A stretch of DNA of 64,000 bases from Leucobacter sp. CX169. GTDB taxonomy: Bacteria > Actinomycetota > Actinomycetes > Actinomycetales > Microbacteriaceae. The notes beneath the pieces are model-generated. The model was not told the origin of the DNA and ran no database searches. It saw only the letters and a list, made by a program, of their open reading frames with translations. Both the position numbers and the translations under genes were made by a program. The stretch covers positions 992,001 through 1,056,000 of the forward strand of contig NZ_CP071051.1 in NCBI RefSeq assembly GCF_017161405.1, written 5' to 3'. This document shows, one piece after another, positions 42,794 to 51,357 of this stretch (its first letter is position 1; every line of letters begins with the position of its first letter).

Positions 42794-43846
42794 GTGACCT
42801 CAGCTCTTCCGCTCTGGTTCGAAATTACCTCGATGGTCGTGCTTGTCGCCGTCCTCGTGTTCGACCTCTTGCTCGTCATTCGCCGTCCGCACATCCCCTC
42901 GATGCGGGAATCGAGCCTGTGGGTGGGCTTCTATGTCTTGCTCGCCCTGCTCTTCGCGGGCGCGATGTTCATCATTGGCGACGTGCAGCACGGAAGCGAG
43001 TTCCTCGCCGGCTGGCTCACTGAGTACAGCCTGTCGATCGACAACCTCTTCGTATTCGTCATCATCCTCGGACGCTTCGCCGTCCCGCCTGCCTATCAGC
43101 AGCGCGCGCTGATGATCGGCATCGTTCTCGCCCTCATCTTCCGCGGCATCTTCATCATTGCCGGTGCGGCCCTGATCGAGCGCTTCAGCTGGATCTTCTT
43201 CATTTTCGGCGCCTGGCTCATCTGGACGGCATGGCAGCAGGTGCGCCACGACGACACCGCGGAGCAGAAAGACAGCGCCTTTGTGCGCTGGATCAAGCGC
43301 GTACTGCCGTTCTCGGACGAGTTCGACGGCGGCAAGCTGAGCACGGTGAAGAACGGCAAGAAGATGTGGACGCCGATGCTGCTCGTGCTCATCGCTCTCG
43401 GCACGACCGACCTGCTGTTCGCGCTCGACTCGATTCCCGCGATCTTCGGTATCACGCAGAGCCCGTTTATCGTGTTCACGGCCAACGTCTTCGCGCTGAT
43501 GGGCCTGCGTCAGCTCTACTTCCTGCTCGGCGGCCTGCTCGAGCGCCTGAGCTACCTGCACTTCGGTATCGCCGCGATCCTGGCCTTCATCGGCGTGAAG
43601 CTCGTGCTGCACGCGCTGCACACCAACGAGCTGCCGTTCATTAACGGCGGCGAGCACGTGGACTGGGCGCCTGAGATCAGCACCTGGGCCTCGCTGGGCT
43701 TCATCGTCAGCGCGATGGCAATCGCGACCATCGCGAGCCTCATCAAGGTGCGCCGCGAGGAGAAGGCGGGCGGCGAACGGATGCACCTCGGCGCTTCCGA
43801 GCACCACACCGATTCTGCGAAGAGCGAAGCGCCGACCCAGGACTGA
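42794..43846 (+). CDS. terC: TerC family integral membrane protein (probable manganese exporter)
   Basis: A 350-aa membrane protein with eight to nine helices and the family motifs TEYSLSIDNLFVFVIIL near residue 70 and GTTDLLFALDSIPAIFG near residue 203, whose acidic residues bind the metal. TerC homologues move Mn2+ out of the cytoplasm (known for the family). I chose GTG 42794, which has AAAGGA about 7 nt upstream; the frame from 42725 overlaps the riboswitch. Controlled by the upstream yybP-ykoY element. Ends about 20 bp before the leucine leader promoter. Confidence 0.88.
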   Translation: MTSALPLWFEITSMVVLVAVLVFDLLLVIRRPHIPSMRESSLWVGFYVLLALLFAGAMFIIGDVQHGSEFLAGWLTEYSLSIDNLFVFVIILGRFAVPPAYQQRALMIGIVLALIFRGIFIIAGAALIERFSWIFFIFGAWLIWTAWQQVRHDDTAEQKDSAFVRWIKRVLPFSDEFDGGKLSTVKNGKKMWTPMLLVLIALGTTDLLFALDSIPAIFGITQSPFIVFTANVFALMGLRQLYFLLGGLLERLSYLHFGIAAILAFIGVKLVLHALHTNELPFINGGEHVDWAPEISTWASLGFIVSAMAIATIASLIKVRREEKAGGERMHLGASEHHTDSAKSEAPTQD

Positions 43847-43861
43847 CCGTCCGCTCGGTGA

Positions 43862-43867
43862 TAGAAT
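43862..43867 (+). promoter_or_regulatory. -10 box of the leucine leader
   Basis: TAGAAT (43862-43867) ends 7 nt before the leader ATG at 43875, the leaderless layout seen elsewhere here. No good -35 is visible 17 nt upstream. Confidence 0.5.
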
Positions 43868-43874
43868 CGCCGGT

Positions 43875-43919
43875 ATGCATACGCGGCGACTTCTCCTTCG
43901 ACGCCGCGACGGGGCCTAG
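43875..43919 (+). CDS. leuL: leucine operon leader peptide
   Basis: A 14-codon frame MHTRRLLLRRRDGA with three consecutive Leu codons (CTT CTC CTT at 43890-43898), directly upstream of leuCD and followed at once by a perfect 11-bp hairpin. This is the layout of a transcription-attenuation leader: low charged tRNA-Leu stalls the ribosome at the three codons and changes the folding of the RNA. The ATG lies 7 nt after TAGAAT, so the mRNA is probably leaderless. Confidence 0.8.
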   Translation: MHTRRLLLRRRDGA

Positions 43920-43941
43920 CCTGCAGCCGACCCCGTCGCGG
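43904..43941 (+). terminator. leuCD attenuator hairpin
   Basis: Perfect 11-bp arms CCGCGACGGGG (43904-43914) and CCCCGTCGCGG (43931-43941). The 5' arm lies inside the leader coding region, so a ribosome stalled on the Leu codons would cover it. A competing hairpin GCGGCG (43883-43888) with CGCCGC (43902-43907) uses the same bases. No T-run follows. Confidence 0.65.
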
Positions 43942-43991
43942 AGTGTCGCTATGGGCTGACCCCTTTCGAAGAAGAATTGAGACGCACACGC

Positions 43992-45479
43992 ATGACTGAG
44001 CACGTACAGACCCGCCCCCGCACCCTGGCCGAAAAGGTCTGGGACGACCACGTAGTGGTGAAGGGCACGGACGGGCAGCCTGACCTCATCTACATCGACC
44101 TGCACCTCGTGCACGAGGTCACGAGCCCGCAGGCGTTCGACGGCCTGCGCCTCGCCGACCGGCCGTTGCGCCGCGTCGACCTGACGATCGCGACCGAGGA
44201 TCACAACACCCCGACGCTGAACATCACGCGGGAGATCGCTGACCCGACGAGCCGCATCCAGATCGAGACGCTGCGCACCAACGCCGCCGAGTTCGGCGTG
44301 CGCCTGCACTCCCTCGGCGACAAGGAGCAGGGCATCGTCCACGTCGTGGGCCCGCAGCTCGGCTTGACCATGCCCGGCGTGACCGTCGTGTGTGGCGACA
44401 GCCACACCTCGACGCACGGCGCATTCGGTGCGATGGCCTTCGGCATCGGCACGAGCGAGGTCGAGCACGTCATGGCGACGCAGACTCTGCCGCTCAAGCC
44501 GTTCAAGACCATGGCGATCAACGTCGAGGGCGAGCTGCGCCCGGGGGTCACGGCGAAGGACATCATCCTCGCGGTGATCGCGAAGATCGGCACCGGCGGG
44601 GGACAGGGCTACGTGCTCGAGTACCGTGGCTCGGCGATCCGCGGACTGTCGATGGACGGCCGCATGACGATCTGCAACATGTCGATCGAGGCCGGCGCCC
44701 GCGCCGGCATGGTCGCCCCCGACGAGACCACGTACGCGTTTCTGAAGGGGCGCGACCACGCTCCCAAGGGCGCCGAGTGGGACGCGGCGGTCGAGTATTG
44801 GAACACCCTCCCGACCGACGAGGACGCGGTCTTCGACGCCGAGGTGTCGATTGATGCGAGCGCACTCGAGCCCTTCGTGACCTGGGGCACGAACCCTGGC
44901 CAGGGCGTTCTGCTCAGCGAGAACGTGCCGAACCCGGCCGACATCGCCGATCCGAACGAGCGCGCCGCGGCCGAGCGCGCGCTCGAGTACATGGACATCG
45001 AAGCCGGTACGCCGATGAAGGAGATCCCGGTCGACGCGGTCTTCATGGGCTCTTGCACGAACAGCCGCATGGACGACCTGCGCGCGTTCACTAGCCTGAT
45101 TGCCGGCAAGCAGAAGGCCGAGGGCGTGCGCGTCATGGTCGTGCCCGGCTCGGCCCGCGTGCGCCTCGAGGCCGAGGCCGAAGGCCTCGACAAGATCGTT
45201 GAGGCGTTCGGCGCCGAGTGGCGCTTCGCCGGTTGCTCGATGTGCCTCGGCATGAACCCCGATCAGTTGGCGCCCGGCGAGCGCTGCGCGTCGACCTCCA
45301 ACCGCAACTTCGAGGGTCGCCAGGGCAAGGGCGGGCGCACACACCTCGTGTCGCCGCTCGTCGCCGCCGCGACCGCGATTCGCGGCACCCTGTCGAGCCC
45401 GTGGGATCTCGCCGCGGACGAGGCCAACGGCATCACTCACGACGCAGTGGCCTCGGCCGCCGCAACGCAGGAGGCGTAA
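43992..45479 (+). CDS. leuC: 3-isopropylmalate dehydratase large subunit
   Basis: A 495-aa aconitase-family protein that, with LeuD, isomerises 2- to 3-isopropylmalate in leucine synthesis. Three Fe-S cysteines are seen: SCTNSR with Cys355, and FAGCSMC further on; the substrate loop [20 protein letters not shown] near residue 135 is complete. ATG 43992 is preferred; a TTG at 43977 with GAAGAAG before it would add five residues. Cotranscribed with leuD (5 bp gap) behind the attenuator. No leuA or leuB is in the window. Confidence 0.95.
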   Translation: MTEHVQTRPRTLAEKVWDDHVVVKGTDGQPDLIYIDLHLVHEVTSPQAFDGLRLADRPLRRVDLTIATEDHNTPTLNITREIADPTSRIQIETLRTNAAEFGVRLHSLGDKEQGIVHVVGPQLGLTMPGVTVVCGDSHTSTHGAFGAMAFGIGTSEVEHVMATQTLPLKPFKTMAINVEGELRPGVTAKDIILAVIAKIGTGGGQGYVLEYRGSAIRGLSMDGRMTICNMSIEAGARAGMVAPDETTYAFLKGRDHAPKGAEWDAAVEYWNTLPTDEDAVFDAEVSIDASALEPFVTWGTNPGQGVLLSENVPNPADIADPNERAAAERALEYMDIEAGTPMKEIPVDAVFMGSCTNSRMDDLRAFTSLIAGKQKAEGVRVMVVPGSARVRLEAEAEGLDKIVEAFGAEWRFAGCSMCLGMNPDQLAPGERCASTSNRNFEGRQGKGGRTHLVSPLVAAATAIRGTLSSPWDLAADEANGITHDAVASAAATQEA

Positions 45480-45484
45480 GGATC

Positions 45485-46087
45485 ATGGACAAGTTCACCA
45501 CCCTGACCGGCATCGCCGCTCCGCTCAAGCGCGGCAACGTCGACACGGACCAGATCATCCCCGCGGTGTACCTCAAGCGCGTCACGAAGACGGGCTTCGA
45601 GGACGCCCTGTTCGCCGGCTGGCGCCAGGACCCGGAGTTCGTGCTCAACCAGCCCGCCTTTCAGGGCGCGCAGGTGCTCGTGGCGGGCCCCGACTTCGGC
45701 ACCGGATCCTCGCGCGAGCACGCCGTGTGGGCGCTGCGCGACTTCGGCTTCAAGGTCGTCATCTCGCCCCGCTTCGGCGACATCTTCCGCGGCAATTCGG
45801 GCAAGCAGGGCCTCCTCGCCGCGCAGGTCGAGGAAGACGATGTGAAGGAGATCTGGGCCGCCCTTGAGGCGAACCCGGGACTCGAGATCACCGTCAGCCT
45901 CGAGGACCGTGAGGTGCGTTTCGGGGACCGCAAGGTTTCTTTCCAGATCGACGACTACACTCGGTGGCGCTTGATGGAGGGACTCGACGATATCTCGTTG
46001 ACGCTCCAGAACGAACAGGCGATTACCGACTTTGAAGCGCGTCGGGCGGCCTGGCTGCCCACCACTCTTCCGGTACAGACCGCGTAA
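45485..46087 (+). CDS. leuD: 3-isopropylmalate dehydratase small subunit
   Basis: A 200-aa partner of LeuC carrying the swivelling domain: [26 protein letters not shown] is the typical N-terminus and [17 protein letters not shown] near residue 78 the substrate-binding loop. ATG 45485 has AAGGATC close upstream. Same operon as leuC; the murA gene follows 12 bp later, so read-through from the leucine promoter into murA is likely. Confidence 0.95.
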   Translation: MDKFTTLTGIAAPLKRGNVDTDQIIPAVYLKRVTKTGFEDALFAGWRQDPEFVLNQPAFQGAQVLVAGPDFGTGSSREHAVWALRDFGFKVVISPRFGDIFRGNSGKQGLLAAQVEEDDVKEIWAALEANPGLEITVSLEDREVRFGDRKVSFQIDDYTRWRLMEGLDDISLTLQNEQAITDFEARRAAWLPTTLPVQTA

Positions 46088-46099
46088 TTTAAGGATCCA

Positions 46100-47482
46100 G
46101 TGACCAAGAACGAATCGGCAGCCCTCCCGGAGGACGCCCAGCAGGAAGTGTCCCGAATCGGCTTGACCTCCGACGAGATTCTGATCAACGGCGGGCGTCC
46201 CCTTCAGGGTCGCATCGAGGTGCGCGGGGCGAAGAACCTCGTCCCCAAGGCGATGGTGGCGGCGCTGCTCGGCAAGACCCCGAGCGTGCTGCGCAACGTC
46301 CCGAACATTTCGGACGTTCGCGTCGTCGCGGGGCTGCTCGCCCTGCACGGCGTACTGATTACTCGCGGTGAAGCAGGAGAGTGGCGTCTCGACCCGTCGA
46401 ACGTCGAGATGGCTCACAAGGCCGACATCGACGCGCACGCCGGGTCCTCGCGCATCCCGATCCTGTTCTGCGGACCGCTGCTGCACCGTCTCGGCGAGGC
46501 GTTCATCCCCGACCTCGGCGGCTGCCGCATCGGTGACCGCCCGATCGACTTCCACCTCGACGCGCTGCGCGCATTCGGTGCGGTCATCGAGAAGCTGCCG
46601 AGCGGGATCCTGCTGAAGGCGCCGAAGCGTCTCAAGGGCACGAACATCGAGCTGCCCTACCCGTCGGTCGGCGCGACCGAGCAGGTGCTGCTCACGGCGG
46701 TGCTCGCCGAGGGCCAGACCGAGCTGCGCAATGCGGCGATCGAGCCCGAGATCATCGACCTCATCTGCATCCTGCAGAAGATGGGCGCGATCATCACGGT
46801 CGAGCCCAACCGGGTCATCTTCATCGAGGGTGTCGACGAGCTTCGCGGCTACCAGCACCGCGCGATCTTCGACCGCAACGAGGCCGCGAGCTGGGCCTCG
46901 GCCGCGCTCGCGACCAAGGGCGACGTGTTTGTCGGCGGCGCGAAGCAGGAAGAGCTTATGACCTTCCTGAACGTCTTCCGCAAGGTCGGCGGCGACTTCG
47001 ACGTGCACGACGACGGCATCCGGTTCTTCCACCCGGGTGGCGAGCTCAAGCCGGTCACGATCGAGACCGACGTGCACCCGGGGTTCATGACGGACTGGCA
47101 GCAGCCGCTCGTCGTCGCGCTGACCCAGGCGCAGGGCACCTCGACCATTCACGAGACCGTGTACGAGAACCGCTTCGGCTTCACGCGCGCGCTCAACCAG
47201 ATGGGCGCCGAGATCGCCGTCTACGAGGACGGGCTGCACGACAAGAACCGCCGCGTGAAGCGTCGCGACTTCGAGCAGGCCGCCGTCATTACTGGTCCGA
47301 CGCACCTCACGGGTGCTGAGATTGAGGTGCCCGACCTGCGTGGGGGCTTCAGCTACCTCATCGCCGCGCTGACCGCCGAGGGGCAGACCAAGGTCACGAA
47401 TCTCGGCATCATCTCGCGCGGCTACGAGGACTTCATCACGAAGCTGCGCCAGCTCGGCGCTGACTTCGTGTTCGAAGCCTAG
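46100..47482 (+). CDS. murA: UDP-N-acetylglucosamine 1-carboxyvinyltransferase
   Basis: First committed enzyme of peptidoglycan synthesis, adding enolpyruvate to UDP-GlcNAc. A 460-aa inside-out barrel with the catalytic Cys in DLGGCRIGDRPIDFHLD (near residue 139); so the fosfomycin-sensitive Cys form is present, unlike the Asp form of mycobacteria. The N-terminus has a 25-residue extension with low complexity before INGGRPLQGRIEVRGAKN. GTG 46100 has AAGGATC upstream. Ends at a hairpin; plsC follows. Confidence 0.93.
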   Translation: MTKNESAALPEDAQQEVSRIGLTSDEILINGGRPLQGRIEVRGAKNLVPKAMVAALLGKTPSVLRNVPNISDVRVVAGLLALHGVLITRGEAGEWRLDPSNVEMAHKADIDAHAGSSRIPILFCGPLLHRLGEAFIPDLGGCRIGDRPIDFHLDALRAFGAVIEKLPSGILLKAPKRLKGTNIELPYPSVGATEQVLLTAVLAEGQTELRNAAIEPEIIDLICILQKMGAIITVEPNRVIFIEGVDELRGYQHRAIFDRNEAASWASAALATKGDVFVGGAKQEELMTFLNVFRKVGGDFDVHDDGIRFFHPGGELKPVTIETDVHPGFMTDWQQPLVVALTQAQGTSTIHETVYENRFGFTRALNQMGAEIAVYEDGLHDKNRRVKRRDFEQAAVITGPTHLTGAEIEVPDLRGGFSYLIAALTAEGQTKVTNLGIISRGYEDFITKLRQLGADFVFEA

Positions 47483-47494
47483 GCCGAACAATCT

Positions 47495-47529
47495 GCATGC
47501 CGTGTCGCGTTCGTCGCGGTGCGGCATGC
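47495..47529 (+). terminator. stem-loop after murA
   Basis: Imperfect 15-bp arms GCATGCCGTGTCGCG (47495-47509) and the near-complement at 47515-47529 with loop TTCGT; 12 of 15 positions pair. It ends the leuCD-murA transcript, and plsC starts 21 nt later. Confidence 0.65.
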
Positions 47530-47550
47530 GATGTGCGGGATACTTGAAAC

Positions 47551-48321
47551 ATGCGTGAAACCGTGAAGCTCAAGAGCCGCCGTTCGGCGGAAATGCGCAA
47601 GCCGTCGGCTTTCTGGGTGCTGGCGGGTTTGATCCTGCCCATCTGGTCGGCCATGGTGCGCTATCGGTTTACGCCGGAGTCGAAACTGCCTCAGTCGGGC
47701 CCCTTCATCTTGGCTCCGAACCACTTCAGCGAGATTGACCCGATCACGATGGGCGCCGCCGTCTGGCACCTCGGTCGCCTGCCCCGCTTTATGGCGAAGG
47801 CGAGCCTGTTCAAGGTTCCCGTGCTCGGCTTTCTCATGCGGGCGACCGGTCAGATTCCGGTCGAGCGTGCCGGATCGCGGCCCGAGCCCGGAAAGAACCC
47901 GCTGAGCGCAGCCAACACCCTGATTGAGAACCAGTCCTCTGTGATCGTGTACCCCGAGGGAACACTCACGCGTGACCCCGACCTCTGGCCTATGCGCGGC
48001 AAGGCGGGCGCGGTGCGTCTCGCGCTCGAATCGGGCATCCCGCTCATTCCGGCGGCGCACTGGGGCAGTCAACGCTTGATGCCGCGCTACGGCAAGAAGA
48101 TCAAGCCGTTTCCGCGCAAGACCGTTGAGGTAATCATCGGCGAGCCGCTGGACCTGTCGCGGTTCACCGGGCGCCCCATTGACGCCCGCCTCCTCAACGA
48201 GGCGACCGACGTGCTGATGCAGGAGATTGCCCGCCTGCTCGGAGAGCTCCGGGGCGAGACCCCGCCGCCCGAGCGCTGGGATCCTGCGAGCCACCACCAG
48301 TCCGAAACGGGCCGGTTTTGA
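47551..48321 (+). CDS. plsC: 1-acyl-sn-glycerol-3-phosphate acyltransferase
   Basis: A 256-aa membrane-associated acyltransferase of phospholipid synthesis, making phosphatidic acid. The catalytic HX4D motif is NHFSEID near residue 57, the glycerol-phosphate site is YPEGTLT near residue 134, and a hydrophobic segment lies at about 20-36. Its stop overlaps the TTG start of gpsA (TTGA), so plsC-gpsA-ddl is one coupled set joining lipid and wall precursors, as in other actinobacteria. Confidence 0.9.
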   Translation: MRETVKLKSRRSAEMRKPSAFWVLAGLILPIWSAMVRYRFTPESKLPQSGPFILAPNHFSEIDPITMGAAVWHLGRLPRFMAKASLFKVPVLGFLMRATGQIPVERAGSRPEPGKNPLSAANTLIENQSSVIVYPEGTLTRDPDLWPMRGKAGAVRLALESGIPLIPAAHWGSQRLMPRYGKKIKPFPRKTVEVIIGEPLDLSRFTGRPIDARLLNEATDVLMQEIARLLGELRGETPPPERWDPASHHQSETGRF

Positions 48322-49445
48322 GTGCGGTAGCCGGGGCAAACCCGGCTGACGGCGCCGCACGTCGCAACAAGGGCCGCAAGGTCGCCGTCATCGGCTCGGG
48401 CAGCTGGGGCACGACGTTCGCCAAGATCCTGGCCGACGCCGGCTGCGACGTCACGATCTGGGCGCGACGCCCCGAGGTGGCCCAGGAGATCCAGGTCGCA
48501 AAGCGCAACAGTCAGTACCTGCCGGGAATCAACCTGCCCAAGACGCTGCAGGCGACCTCGTCGCTCGCGCAGGCCGTGACCGGCGCCTCGCTCGTGTTCC
48601 TCGCCGTGCCGAGCCAGACAATCCGCGAGAACCTCGGTGAGATCGAACCGTTCCTTGGGCGTCGAGCGATCGTGGTCAGCCTCGTGAAGGGGCTCGAGCG
48701 CACGACGACCATGCGGATCTCCGAGGTCATCGCCGATGTGCTCGACCTTGAGCCGGAGCGCATCGCGGTCGTGTCGGGCCCGAACCTCGCGCTCGAGATC
48801 GCGAAGGAGCAGCCCACCGGGGCGGTCGCCTCGTGCGTCGACCTGCAGGTGGCCCAGGAAGTCGCGACGGCGGCCTCGGCCCCGTACTTCCGCACGTTCG
48901 TGAACTCGGACGTCATCGGCACCGAGCTGGGCGGCGTGCTCAAGAACCTCATTGCGCTCGCCATCGGCATCGTCGACGGGGTCGGTTACGGCGAAAACAC
49001 CAAGGCCGCGATCATCACGCGCGGTCTCGTCGAGATGACCGACTTCTCGGTGGCACAGGGGGCCGACCCGTCGACCCTCACCGGCCTCGCGGGGCTCGGC
49101 GACCTCATCGCGACCTGCCAGTCCCCGCTCTCGCGCAACAACACGGCGGGGCGCCTGATCGGCCAGGGGTACACGCAGGAAGAGACCCGCGAGCAGATGC
49201 AGCAGGTCGCCGAGGGCATCACCTCGGTGAAGCCGGTGCTCGAGCTCGCGCAGGAACGCGGCGTCACGATGCCGATCGTCGAGCAGGTGCAAATGGTGCT
49301 GAACGGCACGATGGCGCCGAAGGACCTCGGCCCACACCTCGCGACCTCCGACACCGTGCCGCAGCCCGAGTCGGGCCTCGGCGGGAACGAACACACGAGC
49401 GTCTGGCAGCGGCTGTCGCGACGATGGAAGGGAACTCAGGCATGA
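48318..49445 (+). CDS. gpsA: NAD(P)-dependent glycerol-3-phosphate dehydrogenase
   Basis: Reduces DHAP to sn-glycerol-3-phosphate for phospholipids. The 375-aa protein has the Rossmann motif GSGSWGTTFAKIL near residue 27, GPNLALEIA and the catalytic-Lys region LKNLIALAIGIVDGVGYGEN. The start is TTG at 48318, overlapping the plsC stop; no other in-frame start lies before the NAD motif. Its stop overlaps ddl by ATGA. Confidence 0.93.
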   Translation: MSAVAGANPADGAARRNKGRKVAVIGSGSWGTTFAKILADAGCDVTIWARRPEVAQEIQVAKRNSQYLPGINLPKTLQATSSLAQAVTGASLVFLAVPSQTIRENLGEIEPFLGRRAIVVSLVKGLERTTTMRISEVIADVLDLEPERIAVVSGPNLALEIAKEQPTGAVASCVDLQVAQEVATAASAPYFRTFVNSDVIGTELGGVLKNLIALAIGIVDGVGYGENTKAAIITRGLVEMTDFSVAQGADPSTLTGLAGLGDLIATCQSPLSRNNTAGRLIGQGYTQEETREQMQQVAEGITSVKPVLELAQERGVTMPIVEQVQMVLNGTMAPKDLGPHLATSDTVPQPESGLGGNEHTSVWQRLSRRWKGTQA

Positions 49446-50560
49446 GCGGGACCGAGGCAATGACGGCGGTGCGACAGACGGTCGTGCTGCTGCACGGCGG
49501 GCGCTCGAGCGAGCACGAGATCAGCTGCGTCACCGCCGCCGGGATCCTCGCCGCCATCGATCGGTCGCGGTTCGACGTGATCTCGGTCGGCATCACCGGG
49601 GAGGGCGCGATGGTGCTCGTTCCCGAGGAACTCATGGTCTACGCGATCGACGCCGAGGCGATGCCGCGCGTCGTCGACAACGGCTCGCGCGTGCTCTGGC
49701 CCGAGTCGACCCAGTCGCGCGAGCTGCGCGTGATCGAGGCGGACGGCACGCTGCGCTCGTTGGGAGACGTCGACGTCGTGATCCCGATGCTGCACGGCCC
49801 CTTCGGCGAGGACGGCACCGTGCAGGGCCTCTGCGAGCTGGTCGACCTGCCCTATGTGGGTTCGGGCGTGCTCGGCTCGGCGCTCTGCATGGACAAGCAC
49901 CTCGCGAAGACAGTGCTCGCCGCGGCCGGCATCGCCGTGGCGCCCTGGCGCACCGTCACCCGGGCGCAGCTCGACCGCGACCCGTCGCTCGCCGCGCGCC
50001 TCGACGAGGGCCTGCACTACCCGCTGTTCGTCAAGCCCGCCCGCGCCGGCTCCTCGGTCGGGGTCAGCCGGGTCACTGAGCCCGAGCAGCTGCCCGCGGC
50101 GCTCGAGGTCGCCTTCGCGGAGGACCGCTCGGTGCTCATCGAGTCGGGCGTGACGGGCCGGGAGGTCGAAATCGGCGTGCTCGCCGGCCGCGACGGCGGC
50201 AGCCCGCGCACGAGCTCGGTGATCGGGGAGATCGTGTTCTCCGGCCGAGACTTCTATGACTACGAGGCGAAGTACCTCGGCGCCGCCGGCGTTTCGCTTG
50301 CGCTGCCGGCGGAGGTCACGGAGGCCGAGTTCGCGTCGATCCAGGATGCGGCGATCCGTTCGTTTGAGGCGACGCAGTGCGCCGGCTACGCCCGCATCGA
50401 CTTCTTCCTCACCGATCGCGGACCAGTGATCAACGAGATCAACACGCTGCCAGGGTTCACTCCGGTCTCGATGTTCCCTTCGCTGTGGGAGGCCTCCGGC
50501 CTCGCGTACCGCGACCTCATCACCGAGCTCATCGAGCTGGCGCTCGAGACGGAGCGGTAG
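49442..50560 (+). CDS. ddl: D-alanine--D-alanine ligase
   Basis: A 372-aa ATP-grasp enzyme that makes the D-Ala-D-Ala end of peptidoglycan stems. Motifs: LLHGGRSSEHEIS near residue 15, HGPFGEDGTVQG near 117, FVKPARAGSSVGVS for ATP, YDYEAKY for D-Ala specificity and INEINTLPGFTPVSMFP at the end. ATG 49442 overlaps the gpsA stop; ATG 49460 is an alternative. Third gene of the plsC-gpsA-ddl set. Confidence 0.95.
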   Translation: MSGTEAMTAVRQTVVLLHGGRSSEHEISCVTAAGILAAIDRSRFDVISVGITGEGAMVLVPEELMVYAIDAEAMPRVVDNGSRVLWPESTQSRELRVIEADGTLRSLGDVDVVIPMLHGPFGEDGTVQGLCELVDLPYVGSGVLGSALCMDKHLAKTVLAAAGIAVAPWRTVTRAQLDRDPSLAARLDEGLHYPLFVKPARAGSSVGVSRVTEPEQLPAALEVAFAEDRSVLIESGVTGREVEIGVLAGRDGGSPRTSSVIGEIVFSGRDFYDYEAKYLGAAGVSLALPAEVTEAEFASIQDAAIRSFEATQCAGYARIDFFLTDRGPVINEINTLPGFTPVSMFPSLWEASGLAYRDLITELIELALETER

Positions 50561-50645
50561 GGGTTTTCCCGCGAGTCTCGCTGTCGGGCGGGGCGTCGTC
50601 GCCCGCCTCGACTGCCCGCCCCCTCGGCCGCGCGGTGAATCATTC

Positions 50646-50707
50646 CGGAAATGACAATCATGCTGCAGCGTTTGGGCTCAAGTGGTGCAGCATGATTGTC
50701 ATTTCCG
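50646..50707. terminator. 22-bp perfect inverted repeat between ddl and DUF3515 gene
   Basis: Arms at 50646-50667 and 50686-50707 are exact complements (22 bp, inner end ATCATGCTGCA) around an 18-nt loop. The stem is AT-richer than its surroundings. It lies between convergent genes and probably ends both transcripts. The rest of 50561-50744 shows only a short GC-rich hairpin near 50590-50625. Confidence 0.75.
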
Positions 50708-50744
50708 ACATGTATGACTGGGCGAGCGAGCACCGTCCGAGGGA

Positions 50745-51239
50745 TTACTCCGGGTTGCCGGGGATGTCGTCGTTGTCGGTGACGGCCGAGCACTGACGCG
50801 TCTGCGGCAGCAACTGCGCGACGGCGGAGAGCTCGGTGACCACCGTCGTCCCGCTCACCTTCTCCGAGTCGACAATGACCTCGAGCCCGGGCTCGCGGCC
50901 GTAGGCCTCGAAGCGGAAGAGGGGCTCCCGCGAGCGGTCGATGATCCAGTCGATGCCGTCGACCGACACGCACTGGTCGGTCGTGGGCCCGCTTGGCTCG
51001 ATGCCGCACTTCAGCAGCACCGCGGCGGGATCGCCCCAGGCGCCCGTAGCCTGCGCGTTCGTGTGGCGAAGCGGCAGTTCGCCGATCGTCTCGGGCAGGC
51101 GCACGATGACATCGGCGCAGGCCGGGTCGTTCGCGTTTGCCGCGGGCTCCATGGGGACGTCGCCCGCGCAGCCCGTGAGGACGGCGACGGCGGCCGTCGC
51201 GATGATGAGCGCGGGGGCAAGGGCACGTCGATTCAGCAC
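50745..51239 (-). CDS. DUF3515 family lipoprotein
   Basis: A 164-aa exported protein: signal peptide with lipobox LTGC (Cys near residue 22), then a DUF3515 domain (DPACADVIVRLPETIGELPLR, ATGAWGDPAAVLLKCG, WIIDRSREPLFRFEAYG). Four further Cys may form two disulfides. Function unknown; the gene is commonly found next to ddl and thiL in actinobacteria. GTG 51239 is the only start that gives the signal peptide; the longer frame is antisense to thiL. Confidence 0.85.
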   Translation of the reverse strand: MLNRRALAPALIIATAAVAVLTGCAGDVPMEPAANANDPACADVIVRLPETIGELPLRHTNAQATGAWGDPAAVLLKCGIEPSGPTTDQCVSVDGIDWIIDRSREPLFRFEAYGREPGLEVIVDSEKVSGTTVVTELSAVAQLLPQTRQCSAVTDNDDIPGNPE

Positions 51240-51357
51240 GCATCCAGCGTAGCGGGCGCGGCTGGGCAGGCTCCTGACTGCGGCGCAGGATCCGCCCGGC
51301 GGGGCTCGACGGGAGCGAACGGCGCGCGGCTCGGGGTGGGACGGTAGCGTTGAGGGC

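Noticed and set aside
45437-47527. Minus-strand frame of 696 codons opposite leuD and murA
   Set aside because: Antisense shadow of two well-conserved genes.
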